A DNA stretch of 64,000 bases from Gibbula magus (taxonomy: Eukaryota > Mollusca > Gastropoda > Trochida > Trochidae), in contig OW388296.1 of NCBI GenBank assembly GCA_936450465.1, positions 32,929,875 to 32,993,874 on the forward strand. The letters run 5' to 3'. Numbering within the stretch: position 1 is the stretch's first letter; every line of letters begins with the position of its first letter. Positions 24,177 to 37,419 of this stretch are shown one piece after another. The translations under genes were made by a program, and so were the position numbers. Below the pieces are notes generated by a model. That model ran no database searches. It saw only the letters and a program-made list of their open reading frames with translations, and had not been told where the DNA came from.

Positions 24177-27100
24177 TGAATATAGATTAAAAAGTAAGAC
24201 AGATAGAGGAAATCCGAAATAACCATTCGATAGAACACAAGGTTATGAACATCTCAGCCAAGTTTGGTTCTGAAATATGCAGTTTGAAGAAAGTTATTAG
24301 CCTCGCTGTCAAGTAATGTAGTTTGTGGTCTTCTTTGACTTAGAATAATTTCCGTGTTTTTGGGCCAAATTGGCTATGCGACTCTCTGTAAGAGTGAATA
24401 TAGATTAAAAAGTAAGACAGATAGAGGAAATCCGAAATAACCATTCGATAGAACACAAGGTTATGAACATCTCAGCCAAGTTTGGTCCTGAAATATGCAG
24501 TTTGAAGAAAGTTATTAGCCTCGCTGTCAAGTAATGTAGATTGTGGTCTTCTCTGACTTAGAATAATTTCCGTGTTTTTCGGCCAAATTGGCTATGCGAC
24601 TCTGTAAGAGTGAATATAGATTAAAAAGTAAGACAGATAGAGGAAATCCGAAATAACCATTCGATAGAACACAAGGTTATGAACATCTTAGCCAAGTTTG
24701 ATCCTGAAATATGCAGTTTGAAGAAAGTTATTAGCCTCGTTGTAAAGTAATGTAGTTTGTGGTCTTCTTTGACTTAGAATAATTTCCGTGTTGTTGTGCC
24801 AAATTGGCTATGCGACTCTCTGTAAGAGTGAATATAGATTAAAAAGTAAGACAGATAGAGGAAATCCGAAATAGCCATTCGATAGAACACAAGGTAATGA
24901 ACATCTCAGCCAAGTGTTGTCCTGAAATATGCAGTTTGAAGAAAGTTATTAGCCTCGCTGTCAAGTAATGTAGTTTGTGGTCTTCTCTGACTTAGAATAA
25001 TTTCCGTGTTTTTCGGCCAAATTGGCTATGCGACTCTGTAAGAGTGAACATAGATTAAAAATTAAGACAGATAGAGGAAATCCGAAATAACCATTCGATA
25101 GAACACAAGGTTATGAACATCTCAGCCAAGTTTGGTCCTGAAATATGCAGTTTGAAGAAAGTTATTAGCCTCGCTGTCAAGTAATGTAGTTTGTGGTCTT
25201 CTTTGACTTAGAATAATTTCCGTGTTTTGGGGCCAAATTGGCTATGCGACTCTCTGTAAGAGTGAATATAGATTAAAAAGTAAGACAGATAGAGGGAATC
25301 CAAAATAACCATTCGATAGAACACAAGGTAATGAACATCTCAGCCAAGTTTGGTCCTGAAATTTGCAGTTTGAAGAAAGTTATAAGCCTCGCTGTCAAGT
25401 AATGTAGTTTGTGGTCTTCTTTGACTTAGAATAATTTCCGTGTTTTTCGGCCAAATTGGCTATCCGACTCTCTGTAAGAGTGAATATAGATTAAAAAGTA
25501 AGACAGATAGAGGAAATCCGAAATAACCATTCGATAGAACACAAGGTTATGAACATCTTAGCCAAGTTTGATCCTGAAATATGCAGTTTGAAGAAAGTTA
25601 TTAGCCTCGCTGTCAAGTAATGTAGTTTGTGGTCTTCTCTGACTTACAATAATTTCCGTGTTTTTCGGCCAAATTGGCTATGCGACTCTGTAAGAGTGAA
25701 TATAGATTAAAAAGTAAGACAGATAGAGGAAATCCGAAATAACCATTCGATAGAACACAAGGTTATGAACATCTCAGCCAAGTTTGGTTCTGAAATATGC
25801 AGTTTGAAGAAAGTTATTAGCCTCGCTGTCAAGTAATGTAGTTTGTGGTCTTCTTTGACTTAGAATAATTTCCGTGTTTTTGGGCCAAATTGGCTATGCG
25901 ACTCTCTGTAAGAGTGAATATAGATTAAAAAGTAAGACAGATAGAGGAAATCCGAAATAACCATTCGATAGAACACAAGGTTATGAACATCTCAGCCAAG
26001 TTTGGTCCTGAAATATGCAGTTTGAAGAAAGTTATTAGCCTCGCTGTCAAGTAATGTAGATTGTGGTCTTCTCTGACTTAGAATAATTTCCGTGTTTTTC
26101 GGCCAAATTGGCTATGCGACTCTGTAAGAGTGAATATAGATTAAAAAGTAAGACAGATAGAGGAAATCCGAAATAACCATTCGATAGAACACAAGGTTAT
26201 GAACATCTTAGCCAAGTTTGATCCTGAAATATGCAGTTTGAAGAAAGTTATTAGCCTCGTTGTAAAGTAATGTAGTTTGTGGTCTTCTTTGACTTAGAAT
26301 AATTTCCGTGTTGTTGTGCCAAATTGGCTATGCGACTCTCTGTAAGAGTGAATATAGATTAAAAAGTAAGACAGATAGAGGAAAACCGAAATAGCCATTC
26401 GATAGAACACAAGGTAATGAACATCTCAGCCAAGTGTTGTCCTGAAATATGCAGTTTGAAGAAAGTTATTAGCCTCGCTGTCAAGTAATGTAGTTTGTGG
26501 TCTTCTCTGACTTAGAATAATTTCCGTGTTTTTCGGCCAAATTGGCTATGCGACTCTGTAAGAGTGAACATAGATTAAAAATTAAGACAGATAGAGGAAA
26601 TCCGAAATAACCATTCGATAGAACACAAGGTTATGAACATCTCAGCCAAGTTTGGTCCTGAAATATGCAGTTTGAAGAAAGTTATTAGCCTCGCTGTCAA
26701 GTAATGTAGTTTGTGGTCTTCTTTGACTTAGAATAATTTCCGTGTTTTTGTGCCAAATTGGCTATGCGACTCTCTGTAAGAGTGAATATAGATTAAAAAG
26801 TAAGACAGATAGAGGAAATCCGAAATAACCATTCGATAGAACACAAGGTTATGAACATCTCAGCCAAGTTTGGTCCTGAAATATGCAGTTTGAAGAAAGT
26901 TATTAGCCTCGCTGTCAAGTAATGTAGATTGTGGTCTTCTCTGACTTAGAATAATTTCCGTGTTTTTCGGCCAAATTGGCTATGCGACTCTGTAAGAGTG
27001 AATATAGATTAAAAAGTAAGACAGATAGAGGAAATCCGAAATAACCATTCGATAGAACACAAGGTTATGAACATCTTAGCCAAGTTTGATCCTGAAATAT

Positions 27101-27650
27101 GCAGTTTGAAGAAAGTTATTAGCCTCGTTGTAAAGTAATGTAGTTTGTGGTCTTCTTTGACTTAGAATAATTTCCGTGTTGTTGTGCCAAATTGGCTATG
27201 CGACTCTCTGTAAGAGTGAATATAGATTAAAAAGTAAGACAGATAGAGGAAATCCGAAATAGCCATTCGATAGAACACAAGGTAATGAACATCTCAGCCA
27301 AGTGTTGTCATGAAATATGCAGTTTGAAGAAAGTTATTAGCCTCGCTGTCAAGTAATGTAGTTTGTGGTCTTCTCTGACTTAGAATAATTTCCGTGTTTT
27401 TCGGCCAAATTGGCTATGCGACTCTGTAAGAGTGAACATAGATTAAAAATTAAGACAGATAGAGGAAATCCGAAATAACCATTCGATAGAACGCAAGGTT
27501 ATGAACATCTCAGCCAAGTTTGGTCCTGAAATATGCAGTTTGAAGAAAGTTATTAGCTTCGCTGTCAAGTAATGTAGTTTGTGGTCTTCTTTGACTTAGA
27601 ATAATTTCCGTGTTTTTGTGCCAAATTGGCTATGCGACTCTCTGTAAGAG
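24177..27650 (+). repeat. HOR: five-monomer unit, 1086 bp, two copies plus a four-monomer copy
   Basis: 24177-25262 and 25697-26782 are near-identical 1086-bp units; 26783-27650 is an 868-bp copy lacking the first monomer. Order: tttggttc/gggcc; tagattg 216-bp; cttagcc-cgttgtaaag-gttgtgcc; agcc-ggtaa-gtgttgtcc 216-bp; tgaacatag-aaaattaag. Private changes: gaaaaccg near 26381 and gtcatgaaat near 27308. The first two units are separated by the cassette 25263-25696. Confidence 0.9.
25263..25696 (+). repeat. Two-monomer cassette (434 bp) matching 2179-2612
   Basis: Both monomers carry the same unusual allele set as 2179-2612, at an offset of 23,084 bp: aatccaaaataacc, aaatttg, ttataagcc, cggcc with tatccgac, then cttagcc, tttgatcc, gacttacaataa and the CT contraction. 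The preceding linker ttttggggcc is also shared, so the matching tract begins inside the monomer before. gacttacaataa occurs only at these two places. Confidence 0.88.
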
Positions 27651-28520
27651 TGGATATAGATTAAAAAGTAAGACAGATAAAGGGAATCCGAAATAACCAT
27701 TCGATAGAACACAAGGTTATGAACGCCTCAGCCAAGTTTGGTCCTGAAATATGCAGTTTGAAGAAAGTTATTATCCTCGCTGTCAAGTAATGTAGTTTGT
27801 GGTCTTCTCTGACTTAGAATAATTTCCGTGTTTTTCGGCCAAATTGGCTATGCGACTCTCTGTAAGAGTGAATATAGATTAAAAAGTAAGACAGATAGAG
27901 GAAATCCGAAATAACCATTCGATAGAATATAAGGTTATGAACATCTCAGCCAAGTTTGCTCCTGAAATATGCAGTTTGAAGAAAGTTATTAGCCTCGCTG
28001 TCAAGTAATGTAGATTGTGGTCTTCTCTGACTTAGAATAATTTCCGTGTTTTTCGGCCAAATTGGCTATGCGACTCTGTAAGAGTGAATATAGATTAAAA
28101 AGTAAGACAGATAGAGGAAATCCGAAATAACCATTCGATAGAACACAAGGTTATGAACATCTCAGCCAAGTGTTGTCCTGAAATATGCAGTTTGAAGAAA
28201 GTTATTAGCCTCGCTGTCAAGTAATGTAGTTTGTGGTCTTCTTTGACTTAGAATAATTTCCGTGTTTTTGTGCCAAATTGGCTATGCGACTCTCTGTAAG
28301 AGTGAATATAGATTAAAAAGTAAGACAGATAGAGGGAATCCGAAATAACCATTCGATAGAACACAAGCTTATGAACATCTCAGCCAAGTTTGGTCCTGAA
28401 ATATGCAGTTTGAAGAAAGTTATTAGCCTCGCTGTCAAGTAATGTAGTTTGTGGTCTTCTTTGACTTAGAATAATTTCCGTGTTTTTCGGCCAAATTGGC
28501 TATGCGACTCTCTGTAAGAG

Positions 28521-28735
28521 TGAATATAGATTAAAAAGTAAGACAGATAGAGGAAATCCGAAATAACCATTCGATAGAACACAAGGTTATGAACATCTCA
28601 GCCAAGTTTGGTCCTGAAATATGCAGTTTGAAGAAAGTTATTAGCCTCGCTGTCAAGTAATGTAGATTGTGGTCTTCTCTGACTTAGAATAATTTCCGTG
28701 TTTTTGGCCAAATTGGCTATGCGACTCTGTAAGAG
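28521..28735 (+). repeat. 215-bp monomer class (CT contraction plus loss of C in cggcc)
   Basis: First of 17 copies of a 215-bp class combining gactctgtaagag (two bases short) with tttttggcc (one base short of tttttcggcc). All 17 also carry tagattg with ttctctgac, so they descend from one founder haplotype. They lie only between 28521 and 45021 and are the building block of the HOR zone 28521-39371. Two other 215-bp monomers (58284-58498, 60239-60453) reach that length by a different pair of deletions. Confidence 0.92.
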
Positions 28736-29604
28736 TGAATATAGATTAAAAAGTAAGACAGATAGAGGAAATCCGAAATAACCATTCGATAGAACACAAG
28801 GTTATGAACATCTCAGCCAAGTTAGGTCCTGAAATATGCAGTTTGAAGAAAGTTATTAGCCTCGCTGTCAAGTAATGTAGTTTGTGGTCTTCTTTGACTT
28901 AGAATAATTTCCGTGTTTTTCGGCCAAATTGGCTATGCGACTCTCTGTAAGAGTGGATATAGATTAAAAAGTAAGACAGATAAAGGGAATCCGAAATAAC
29001 CATTCGATAGAACACAAGGTTATGAACATCTCAGCCAAGTTTGCTCCTGAAATATGCAGTTTGAAGAAAGTTATTAGCCTCGCTGTCAAGTAATGTAGTT
29101 TGTGGTCTTCTTTGACTTAGAATAATTTCCGTGTTTTTCGGCCAAATTGGCTATGCGACTCTCTGTAAGAGTGGATATAGATTAAAAAGTAAGACAGATA
29201 AAGGGAATCCGAAATAACCATTCGATAGAACACAAGGTTATGAACATCTCAGCCAAGTTTGGTCCTGAAATATGCAGTTTGAAGAAAGTTATTAGCCTCG
29301 CTGTCAAGTAATGTAGATTGTGGTCTTCTCTGACTTAGAATAATTTCCGTGTTTTTGGCCAAATTGGCTATGCGACTCTGTAAGAGTGAATATAGATTAA
29401 AAAGTAAGACAGATAGAGGAAATCCGAAATAACCATTCGATAGAACACAAGCTTATGAACATCTCAGCCAAGTTTGGTCCTGAAATATGCAGTTTGAAGA
29501 AAGTTATTAGCCTCGCTGTCAAGTAATGTAGTTTGTGGTCTTCTTTGACTTAGAATAATTTCCGTGTTTTTCGGCCAAATTGGCTATGCGACTCTCTGTA
29601 AGAG

Positions 29605-30473
29605 TGAATATAGATTAAAAAGTAAGACAGATAGAGGAAATCCGAAATAACCATTCGATAGAACACAAGGTTATGAACATCTCAGCCAAGTTTGGTCCTG
29701 AAATATGCAGTTTGAAGAAAGTTATTAGCCTCGCTGTCAAGTAATGTAGATTGTGGTCTTCTCTGACTTAGAATAATTTCCGTGTTTTTGGCCAAATTGG
29801 CTATGCGACTCTGTAAGAGTGAATATAGATTAAAAAGTAAGACAGATAGAGGAAATCCGAAATAACCATTCGATAGAACACAAGGTTATGAACATCTCAG
29901 CCAAGTTTGGTCCTGAAATATGCAGTTTGAAGAAAGTTATTAGCCTCGCTGTCAAGTAATGTAGTTTGTGGTCTTCTTTGACTTAGAATAATTTCCGTGT
30001 TTTTCGGCCAAATTGGCTATGCGACTCTCTGTAAGAGTGGATATAGATTAAAAAGTAAGACAGATAAAGGGAATCCGAAATAACCATTCGATAGAACACA
30101 AGGTTATGAACATCTCAGCCAAGTTTGGTCCTGAAATATGCAGTTTGAAGAAAGTTATTAGCCTCGCTGTCAAGTAATGTAGTTTGTGGTCTTCTTTGAC
30201 TTAGAATAATTTCCGTGTTTTTCGGCCAAATTGGCTATGCGACTCTCCGTAAGAGTGGATATAGATTAAAAAGTAAGACAGATAAAGGGAATCCGAAATA
30301 ACCATTCGATAGAACACAAGGTTATGAACATCTCAGCCAAGTTTGGTCCTGAAATATGCAGTTTGAAGAAAGTTATTAGCCTCGCTGTCAAGTAATGTAG
30401 TTTGTGGTCTTCTTTGACTTAGAATAATTTCCGTGTTTTTGTGCAAAATTGGCTATGCGACTCTCTGTAAGAT
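29605..30473 (+). repeat. HOR unit ABCD, 869 bp
   Basis: Monomers of 215, 218, 218 and 218 bp, matched by 36551-37419. Private ctctccg near 30246 here; tttttgggcc near 37164 in the other copy. Confidence 0.88.
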
Positions 30474-31124
30474 TGGATATAGATTAAAAAGTAAGACAGA
30501 TAGAGGAAATCCGAAATAACCATTCGATAGAACACAAGGTTATGAACATCTCAGCCAAGTTTGGTCCTGAAATATGCAGTTTGAAGAAAGTTATTAGCCT
30601 CGCTGTCAAGTAATGTAGATTGTGGTCTTCTCTGACTTAGAATAATTTCCGTGTTTTTGGCCAAATTGGCTATGCGACTCTGTAAGAGTGAATATAGATT
30701 AAAAAGTAAGACAGATAGAGGAAATCCGAAATAACCATTCGATAGAACACAAGGTTATGAACATCTCAGCCAAGTTTGGTCCTGAAATATGCAGTTTGAA
30801 GAAAGTTATTAGCCTCGCTGTCAAGTAATGTAGTTTGTGGTCTTCTTTGACTTAGAATAATTTCCGTGTTTTTCGGCCAAATTGGCTATGCGACTCTCTG
30901 TAAGAGTGGATATAGATTAAAAAGTAAGACAGATAAAGGGAATCCGAAATAACCATTCGATAGAACACAAGGTTATGAACATCTCAGCCAAGTTTGGTCC
31001 TGAAATATGCAGTTTGAAGAAAGTTATTAGCCTCGCTGTCAAGTAATGTAGATTGTGGTCTTCTCTGACTTAGAATAATTTCCGTGTTTTTCGGCCAAAT
31101 TGGCTATGCGACTCTCTGTAAGAG
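30474..31124 (+). repeat. HOR unit ABE, 651 bp
   Basis: Monomers of 215, 218 and 218 bp; the third combines tggat-gataaaggg with tagattg and ctctctg. Same composition at 34598-35248, where the first monomer has gactaaaaag. Confidence 0.87.
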
Positions 31125-31775
31125 TGAATATAGATTAAAAAGTAAGACAGATAGAGGAAATCCGAAATAACCATTCGATAGAACACAAGGTTATGAACAT
31201 CTCAGCCAAGTTTGGTCCTGAAATATGCAGTTTGAAGAAAGTTATTAGCCTCGCTGTCAAGTAATGTAGATTGTGGTCTTCTCTGACTTAGAATAATTTC
31301 CGTGTTTTTGGCCAAATTGGCTATGCGACTCTGTAAGAGTGAATATAGATTAAAAAGTAAGACAGATAGAGGAAATCCGAAATAACCATTCGATAGAACA
31401 CAAGGTTATGAACATCTCAGCCAAGTTTGGTCCTGAAATATGCAGTTTGAAGAAAGTTATTAGCCTCGCTGTCAAGTAATGTAGTTTGTGGTCTTCTTTG
31501 ACTTAGAATAATTTCCGTGTTTTTCGGCCAAATTGGCTATGCGACTCTCTGTAAGAGTGGATATAGATTAAAAAGTAAGACAGATAAAGGGAATCCGAAA
31601 TAACCATTCGATAGAACACAAGGTTATGAACATCTCAGCCAAGTTTGGTCCTGAAATATGCAGTTTGAAGAAAGTTATTAGCCTCGCTGTCAAGTAATGT
31701 AGTTTGTGGTCTTCTTTGACTTAGAAAAAATTCCGTGTTTTTGTGCAAAATTGGCTATGCGACTCTCTGTAAGAT

Positions 31776-31993
31776 TGGATATAGATTAAAAAGTAAGACA
31801 GATAGAGGAAATCCGAAATAACCATTCGATAGAACACAAGGTTATGAACATCTCAGCCAAGTTTGGTCCTGAAATATGCAGTTTGAAGAAAGTTATTAGC
31901 CTCGCTGTCAAGTAATGTAGATTGTGGTCTTCTCTGACTTAGAATAAGTTCTGTGTTTTTGTGCCAAATTGGCTATGCGACTCTCTGTAAGAG
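31776..31993 (+). repeat. Chimeric monomer: zone 5 left part, zone 2 right part
   Basis: The left part carries tagattg with ttctctgac as in type A. The right part carries aataagttctg with gtgcc and the uncontracted ctctctg, the combination otherwise typical of zone 2 (4.3-17.7 kb). The switch falls between ttctctgac and aataagttctg, near 31937-31950. Confidence 0.75.
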
Positions 31994-32211
31994 TGGATAT
32001 AGATTAAAAAGTAAGACAGATAAAGGGAATCCGAAATAACCATTCGATAGAACACAAGGTTATGAACATCTCAGCCAAGTTTGGTCCTGAAATATGCAGT
32101 TTGAAGAAAGTTATTAGCCTCGCTGTCAAGTAATGTAGTTTGTGGTCTTCTTTGACTTAGAAAAAATTCCGTGTTTTTGTGCAAAATTGGCTATGCGACT
32201 CTCTGTAAGAT

Positions 32212-33295
32212 TGGATATAGATTAAAAAGTAAGACAGATAGAGGAAATCCGAAATAACCATTCGATAGAACACAAGGTTATGAACATCTCAGCCAAGTTT
32301 GGTCCTGAAATATGCAGTTTGAAGAAAGTTATTAGCCTCGCTGTCAAGTAATGTAGATTGTGGTCTTCTCTGACTTAGAATAATTTCCGTGTTTTTGGCC
32401 AAATTGGCTATGCGACTCTGTAAGAGTGAATATAGATTAAAAAGTAAGACAGATAGAGGAAATCCGAAATAACCATTCGATAGAACACAAGGTTATGAAC
32501 ATCTCAGCCAAGTTTGGTCCTGAAATATGCAGTTTGAAGAAAGTTATTAGCCTCGCTGTCAAGTAATGTAGTTTGTGGTCTTCTTTGACTTAGAATAATT
32601 TCCGTGTTTTTCGGCCAAATTGGCTATGCGACTCTCTGTAAGAGTGAATATAGATTAAAAAGTAAGACAGATAGAGGAAATCCGAAATAACCATTCGATA
32701 GAACACAAGGTTATGAACATCTCAGCCAAGTTTGGTCCTGAAATATGCAGTTTGAAGAAAGTTATTAGCCTCGCTGTCAAGTAATGTAGATTGTGGTCTT
32801 CTCTGACTTAGAATAATTTCCGTGTTTTTGGCCAAATTGGCTATGCGACTCTGTAAGAGTGAATATAGATTAAAAAGTAAGACAGATAGAGGAAATCCGA
32901 AATAACCATTCGATAGAACACAAGGTTATGAACATCTCAGCCAAGTTTGGTCCTGAAATATGCAGTTTGAAGAAAGTTATTAGCCTCGCTGTCAAGTAAT
33001 GTAGTTTGTGGTCTTCTTTGACTTAGAATAATTTCCGTGTTTTTCGGCCAAATTGGCTATGCGACTCTCTGTAAGAGTGGATATAGATTAAAAAGTAAGA
33101 CAGATAAAGGGAATCCGAAATAACCATTCGATAGAACACAAGGTTATGAACATCTCAGCCAAGTTTGGTCCTGAAATATGCAGTTTGAAGAAAGTTATTA
33201 GCCTCGCTGTCAAGTAATGTAGTTTGTGGTCTTCTTTGACTTAGAAAAAATTCCGTGTTTTTGTGCAAAATTGGCTATGCGACTCTCTGTAAGAT
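32212..33295 (+). repeat. HOR unit ABABD, 1084 bp
   Basis: Like ABABCD but without C. Its D monomer has the private tagaaaaaattcc (near 33242), shared only with D monomers at 31558 and 31994, so the three derive from one recent ancestor. Confidence 0.87.
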
Positions 33296-34597
33296 TGGAT
33301 ATAGATTAAAAAGTAAGACAGATAGAGGAAATCCGAAATAACCATTCGATAGAACACAAGGTTATGAACATCTCAGCCAAGTTTGGTCCTGAAATATGCA
33401 GTTTGAAGAAAGTTATTAGCCTCGCTGTCAAGTAATGTAGATTGTGGTCTTCTCTGACTTAGAATAATTTCCGTGTTTTTGGCCAAATTGGCTATGCGAC
33501 TCTGTAAGAGTGAATATAGATTAAAAAGTAAGACAGATAGAGGAAATCCGAAATAACCATTCGATAGAACACAAGGTTATGAACATCTCAGCCAAGTTTG
33601 GTCCTGAAATATGCAGTTTGAAGAAAGTTATTAGCCTCGCTGTCAAGTAATGTAGTTTGTGGTCTTCTTTGACTTAGAATAATTTCCGTGTTTTTCGGCC
33701 AAATTGGCTATGCGACTCTCTGTAAGAGTGAATATAGATTAAAAAGTAAGACAGATAGAGGAAATCCGAAATAACCATTCGATAGAACACAAGGTTATGA
33801 ACATCTCAGCCAAGTTTGGTCCTGAAATATGCAGTTTGAAGAAAGTTATTAGCCTCGCTGTCAAGTAATGTAGATTGTGGTCTTCTCTGACTTAGAATAA
33901 TTTCCGTGTTTTTGGCCAAATTGGCTATGCGACTCTGTAAGAGTGAATATAGATTAAAAAGTAAGACAGATAGAGGAAATCCGAAATAACCATTCGATAG
34001 AACACAAGGTTATGAACATCTCAGCCAAGTTTGGTCCTGAAATATGCAGTTTGAAGAAAGTTATTAGCCTCGCTGTCAAGTAATGTAGTTTGTGGTCTTC
34101 TTTGACTTAGAATAATTTCCGTGTTTTTCGGCCAAATTGGCTATGCGACTCTCTGTAAGAGTGGATATAGATTAAAAAGTAAGACAGATAAAGGGAATCC
34201 GAAATAACCATTCGATAGAACACAAGGTTATGAACATCTCAGCCAAGTTTGGTCCTGAAATATGCAGTTTGAAGAAAGTTATTAGCCTCGCTGTCAAGTA
34301 ATGTAGTTTGTGGTCTTCTTTGACTTAGAATAATTTCCGTGTTTTTCGGCCAAATTGGCTATGCGACTCTCTGTAAGAGTGGATATAGAGTAAAAAGTAA
34401 GACAGATAAAGGGAATCCGAAATAACCATTCGATAGAACACAAGGTTATGAACATCTCAGCCAAGTTTGGTCCTGAAATATGCAGTTTGAAGAAAGTTAT
34501 TAGCCTCGCTGTCAAGTAATGTAGTTTGTGGTCTTCTTTGACTTAGAATAATTTCCGTGTTTTTGTGCAAAATTGGCTATGCGACTCTCTGTAAGAT
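33296..34597 (+). repeat. HOR unit ABABCD, 1302 bp (copy 1)
   Basis: Monomers of 215, 218, 215, 218, 218 and 218 bp. The same order and lengths occur at 35249-36550. Private difference: gagtaaaaag at about 34387 in the last monomer. The type D monomer ends with gtgcaaaatt and leads into agattgg. Confidence 0.9.
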
Positions 34598-35248
34598 TGG
34601 ATATAGACTAAAAAGTAAGACAGATAGAGGAAATCCGAAATAACCATTCGATAGAACACAAGGTTATGAACATCTCAGCCAAGTTTGGTCCTGAAATATG
34701 CAGTTTGAAGAAAGTTATTAGCCTCGCTGTCAAGTAATGTAGATTGTGGTCTTCTCTGACTTAGAATAATTTCCGTGTTTTTGGCCAAATTGGCTATGCG
34801 ACTCTGTAAGAGTGAATATAGATTAAAAAGTAAGACAGATAGAGGAAATCCGAAATAACCATTCGATAGAACACAAGGTTATGAACATCTCAGCCAAGTT
34901 TGGTCCTGAAATATGCAGTTTGAAGAAAGTTATTAGCCTCGCTGTCAAGTAATGTAGTTTGTGGTCTTCTTTGACTTAGAATAATTTCCGTGTTTTTCGG
35001 CCAAATTGGCTATGCGACTCTCTGTAAGAGTGGATATAGATTAAAAAGTAAGACAGATAAAGGGAATCCGAAATAACCATTCGATAGAACACAAGGTTAT
35101 GAACATCTCAGCCAAGTTTGGTCCTGAAATATGCAGTTTGAAGAAAGTTATTAGCCTCGCTGTCAAGTAATGTAGATTGTGGTCTTCTCTGACTTAGAAT
35201 AATTTCCGTGTTTTTCGGCCAAATTGGCTATGCGACTCTCTGTAAGAG

Positions 35249-36550
35249 TGAATATAGATTAAAAAGTAAGACAGATAGAGGAAATCCGAAATAACCATTC
35301 GATAGAACACAAGGTTATGAACATCTCAGCCAAGTTTGGTCCTGAAATATGCAGTTTGAAGAAAGTTATTAGCCTCGCTGTCAAGTAATGTAGATTGTGG
35401 TCTTCTCTGACTTAGAATAATTTCCGTGTTTTTGGCCAAATTGGCTATGCGACTCTGTAAGAGTGAATATAGATTAAAAAGTAAGACAGATAGAGGAAAT
35501 CCGAAATAACCATTCGATAGAACACAAGGTTATGAACATCTCAGCCAAGTTTGGTCCTGAAATATGCAGTTTGAAGAAAGTTATTAGCCTCGCTGTCAAG
35601 TAATGTAGTTTGTGGTCTTCTTTGACTTAGAATAATTTCCGTGTTTTTCGGCCAAATTGGCTATGCGACTCTCTGTAAGAGTGAATATAGATTAAAAAGT
35701 AAGACAGATAGAGGAAATCCGAAATAACCATTCGATAGAACACAAGGTTATGAACATCTCAGCCAAGTTTGGTCCTGAAATATGCAGTTTGAAGAAAGTT
35801 ATTAGCCTCGCTGTCAAGTAATGTAGATTGTGGTCTTCTCTGACTTAGAATAATTTCCGTGTTTTTGGCCAAATTGGCTATGCGACTCTGTAAGAGTGAA
35901 TATAGATTAAAAAGTAAGACAGATAGAGGAAATCCGAAATAACCATTCGATAGAACACAAGGTTATGAACATCTCAGCCAAGTTTGGTCCTGAAATATGC
36001 AGTTTGAAGAAAGTTATTAGCCTCGCTGTCAAGTAATGTAGTTTGTGGTCTTCTTTGACTTAGAATAATTTCCGTGTTTTTCGGCCAAATTGGCTATGCG
36101 ACTCTCTGTAAGAGTGGATATAGATTAAAAAGTAAGACAGATAAAGGGAATCCGAAATAACCATTCGATAGAACACAAGGTTATGAACATCTCAGCCAAG
36201 TTTGGTCCTGAAATATGCAGTTTGAAGAAAGTTATTAGCCTCGCTGTCAAGTAATGTAGTTTGTGGTCTTCTTTGACTTAGAATAATTTCCGTGTTTTTC
36301 GGCCAAATTGGCTATGCGACTCTCTGTAAGAGTGGATATAGATTAAAAAGTAAGACAGATAAAGGGAATCCGAAATAACCATTCGATAGAACACAAGGTT
36401 ATGAACATCTCAGCCAAGTTTGGTCCTGAAATATGCAGTTTGAAGAAAGTTATTAGCCTCGCTGTCAAGTAATGTAGTTTGTGGTCTTCTTTGACTTAGA
36501 ATAATTTCCGTGTTTTTGTGCAAAATTGGCTATGCGACTCTCTGTAAGAT
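35249..36550 (+). repeat. HOR unit ABABCD, 1302 bp (copy 2)
   Basis: Same monomer order as 33296-34597. The two are separated by an ABE unit (34598-35248). It is followed directly by an ABCD unit (36551-37419). Confidence 0.9.
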
Positions 36551-37419
36551 TGGATATAGATTAAAAAGTAAGACAGATAGAGGAAATCCGAAATAACCAT
36601 TCGATAGAACACAAGGTTATGAACATCTCAGCCAAGTTTGGTCCTGAAATATGCAGTTTGAAGAAAGTTATTAGCCTCGCTGTCAAGTAATGTAGATTGT
36701 GGTCTTCTCTGACTTAGAATAATTTCCGTGTTTTTGGCCAAATTGGCTATGCGACTCTGTAAGAGTGAATATAGATTAAAAAGTAAGACAGATAGAGGAA
36801 ATCCGAAATAACCATTCGATAGAACACAAGGTTATGAACATCTCAGCCAAGTTTGGTCCTGAAATATGCAGTTTGAAGAAAGTTATTAGCCTCGCTGTCA
36901 AGTAATGTAGTTTGTGGTCTTCTTTGACTTAGAATAATTTCCGTGTTTTTCGGCCAAATTGGCTATGCGACTCTCTGTAAGAGTGGATATAGATTAAAAA
37001 GTAAGACAGATAAAGGGAATCCGAAATAACCATTCGATAGAACACAAGGTTATGAACATCTCAGCCAAGTTTGGTCCTGAAATATGCAGTTTGAAGAAAG
37101 TTATTAGCCTCGCTGTCAAGTAATGTAGTTTGTGGTCTTCTTTGACTTAGAATAATTTCCGTGTTTTTGGGCCAAATTGGCTATGCGACTCTCTGTAAGA
37201 GTGGATATAGATTAAAAAGTAAGACAGATAAAGGGAATCCGAAATAACCATTCGATAGAACACAAGGTTATGAACATCTCAGCCAAGTTTGGTCCTGAAA
37301 TATGCAGTTTGAAGAAAGTTATTAGCCTCGCTGTCAAGTAATGTAGTTTGTGGTCTTCTTTGACTTAGAATAATTTCCGTGTTTTTGTGCAAAATTGGCT
37401 ATGCGACTCTCTGTAAGAT
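36551..37419 (+). repeat. HOR unit ABCD, 869 bp (copy 2)
   Basis: Same monomer order as 29605-30473, about 6.9 kb to the right. Its C monomer has tttttgggcc instead of tttttcggcc. Confidence 0.88.

Larger units (their letters stand above)
23089..28520 (+). repeat. Array zone 4: five-monomer HOR with tttggttc, cgttgtaaag and tgaacatag
   Basis: Twenty-five monomers. Diagnostic: cttagcc with tttgatcc and cgttgtaaag (23089, 24611, 26131, 26999); tgaacatag with aaaattaag (25045, 26565, 27433); tttggttc; gaatataagg. The gataaaggg allele, common from 28.9 to 52.6 kb, first appears here at 23307. Confidence 0.88.
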
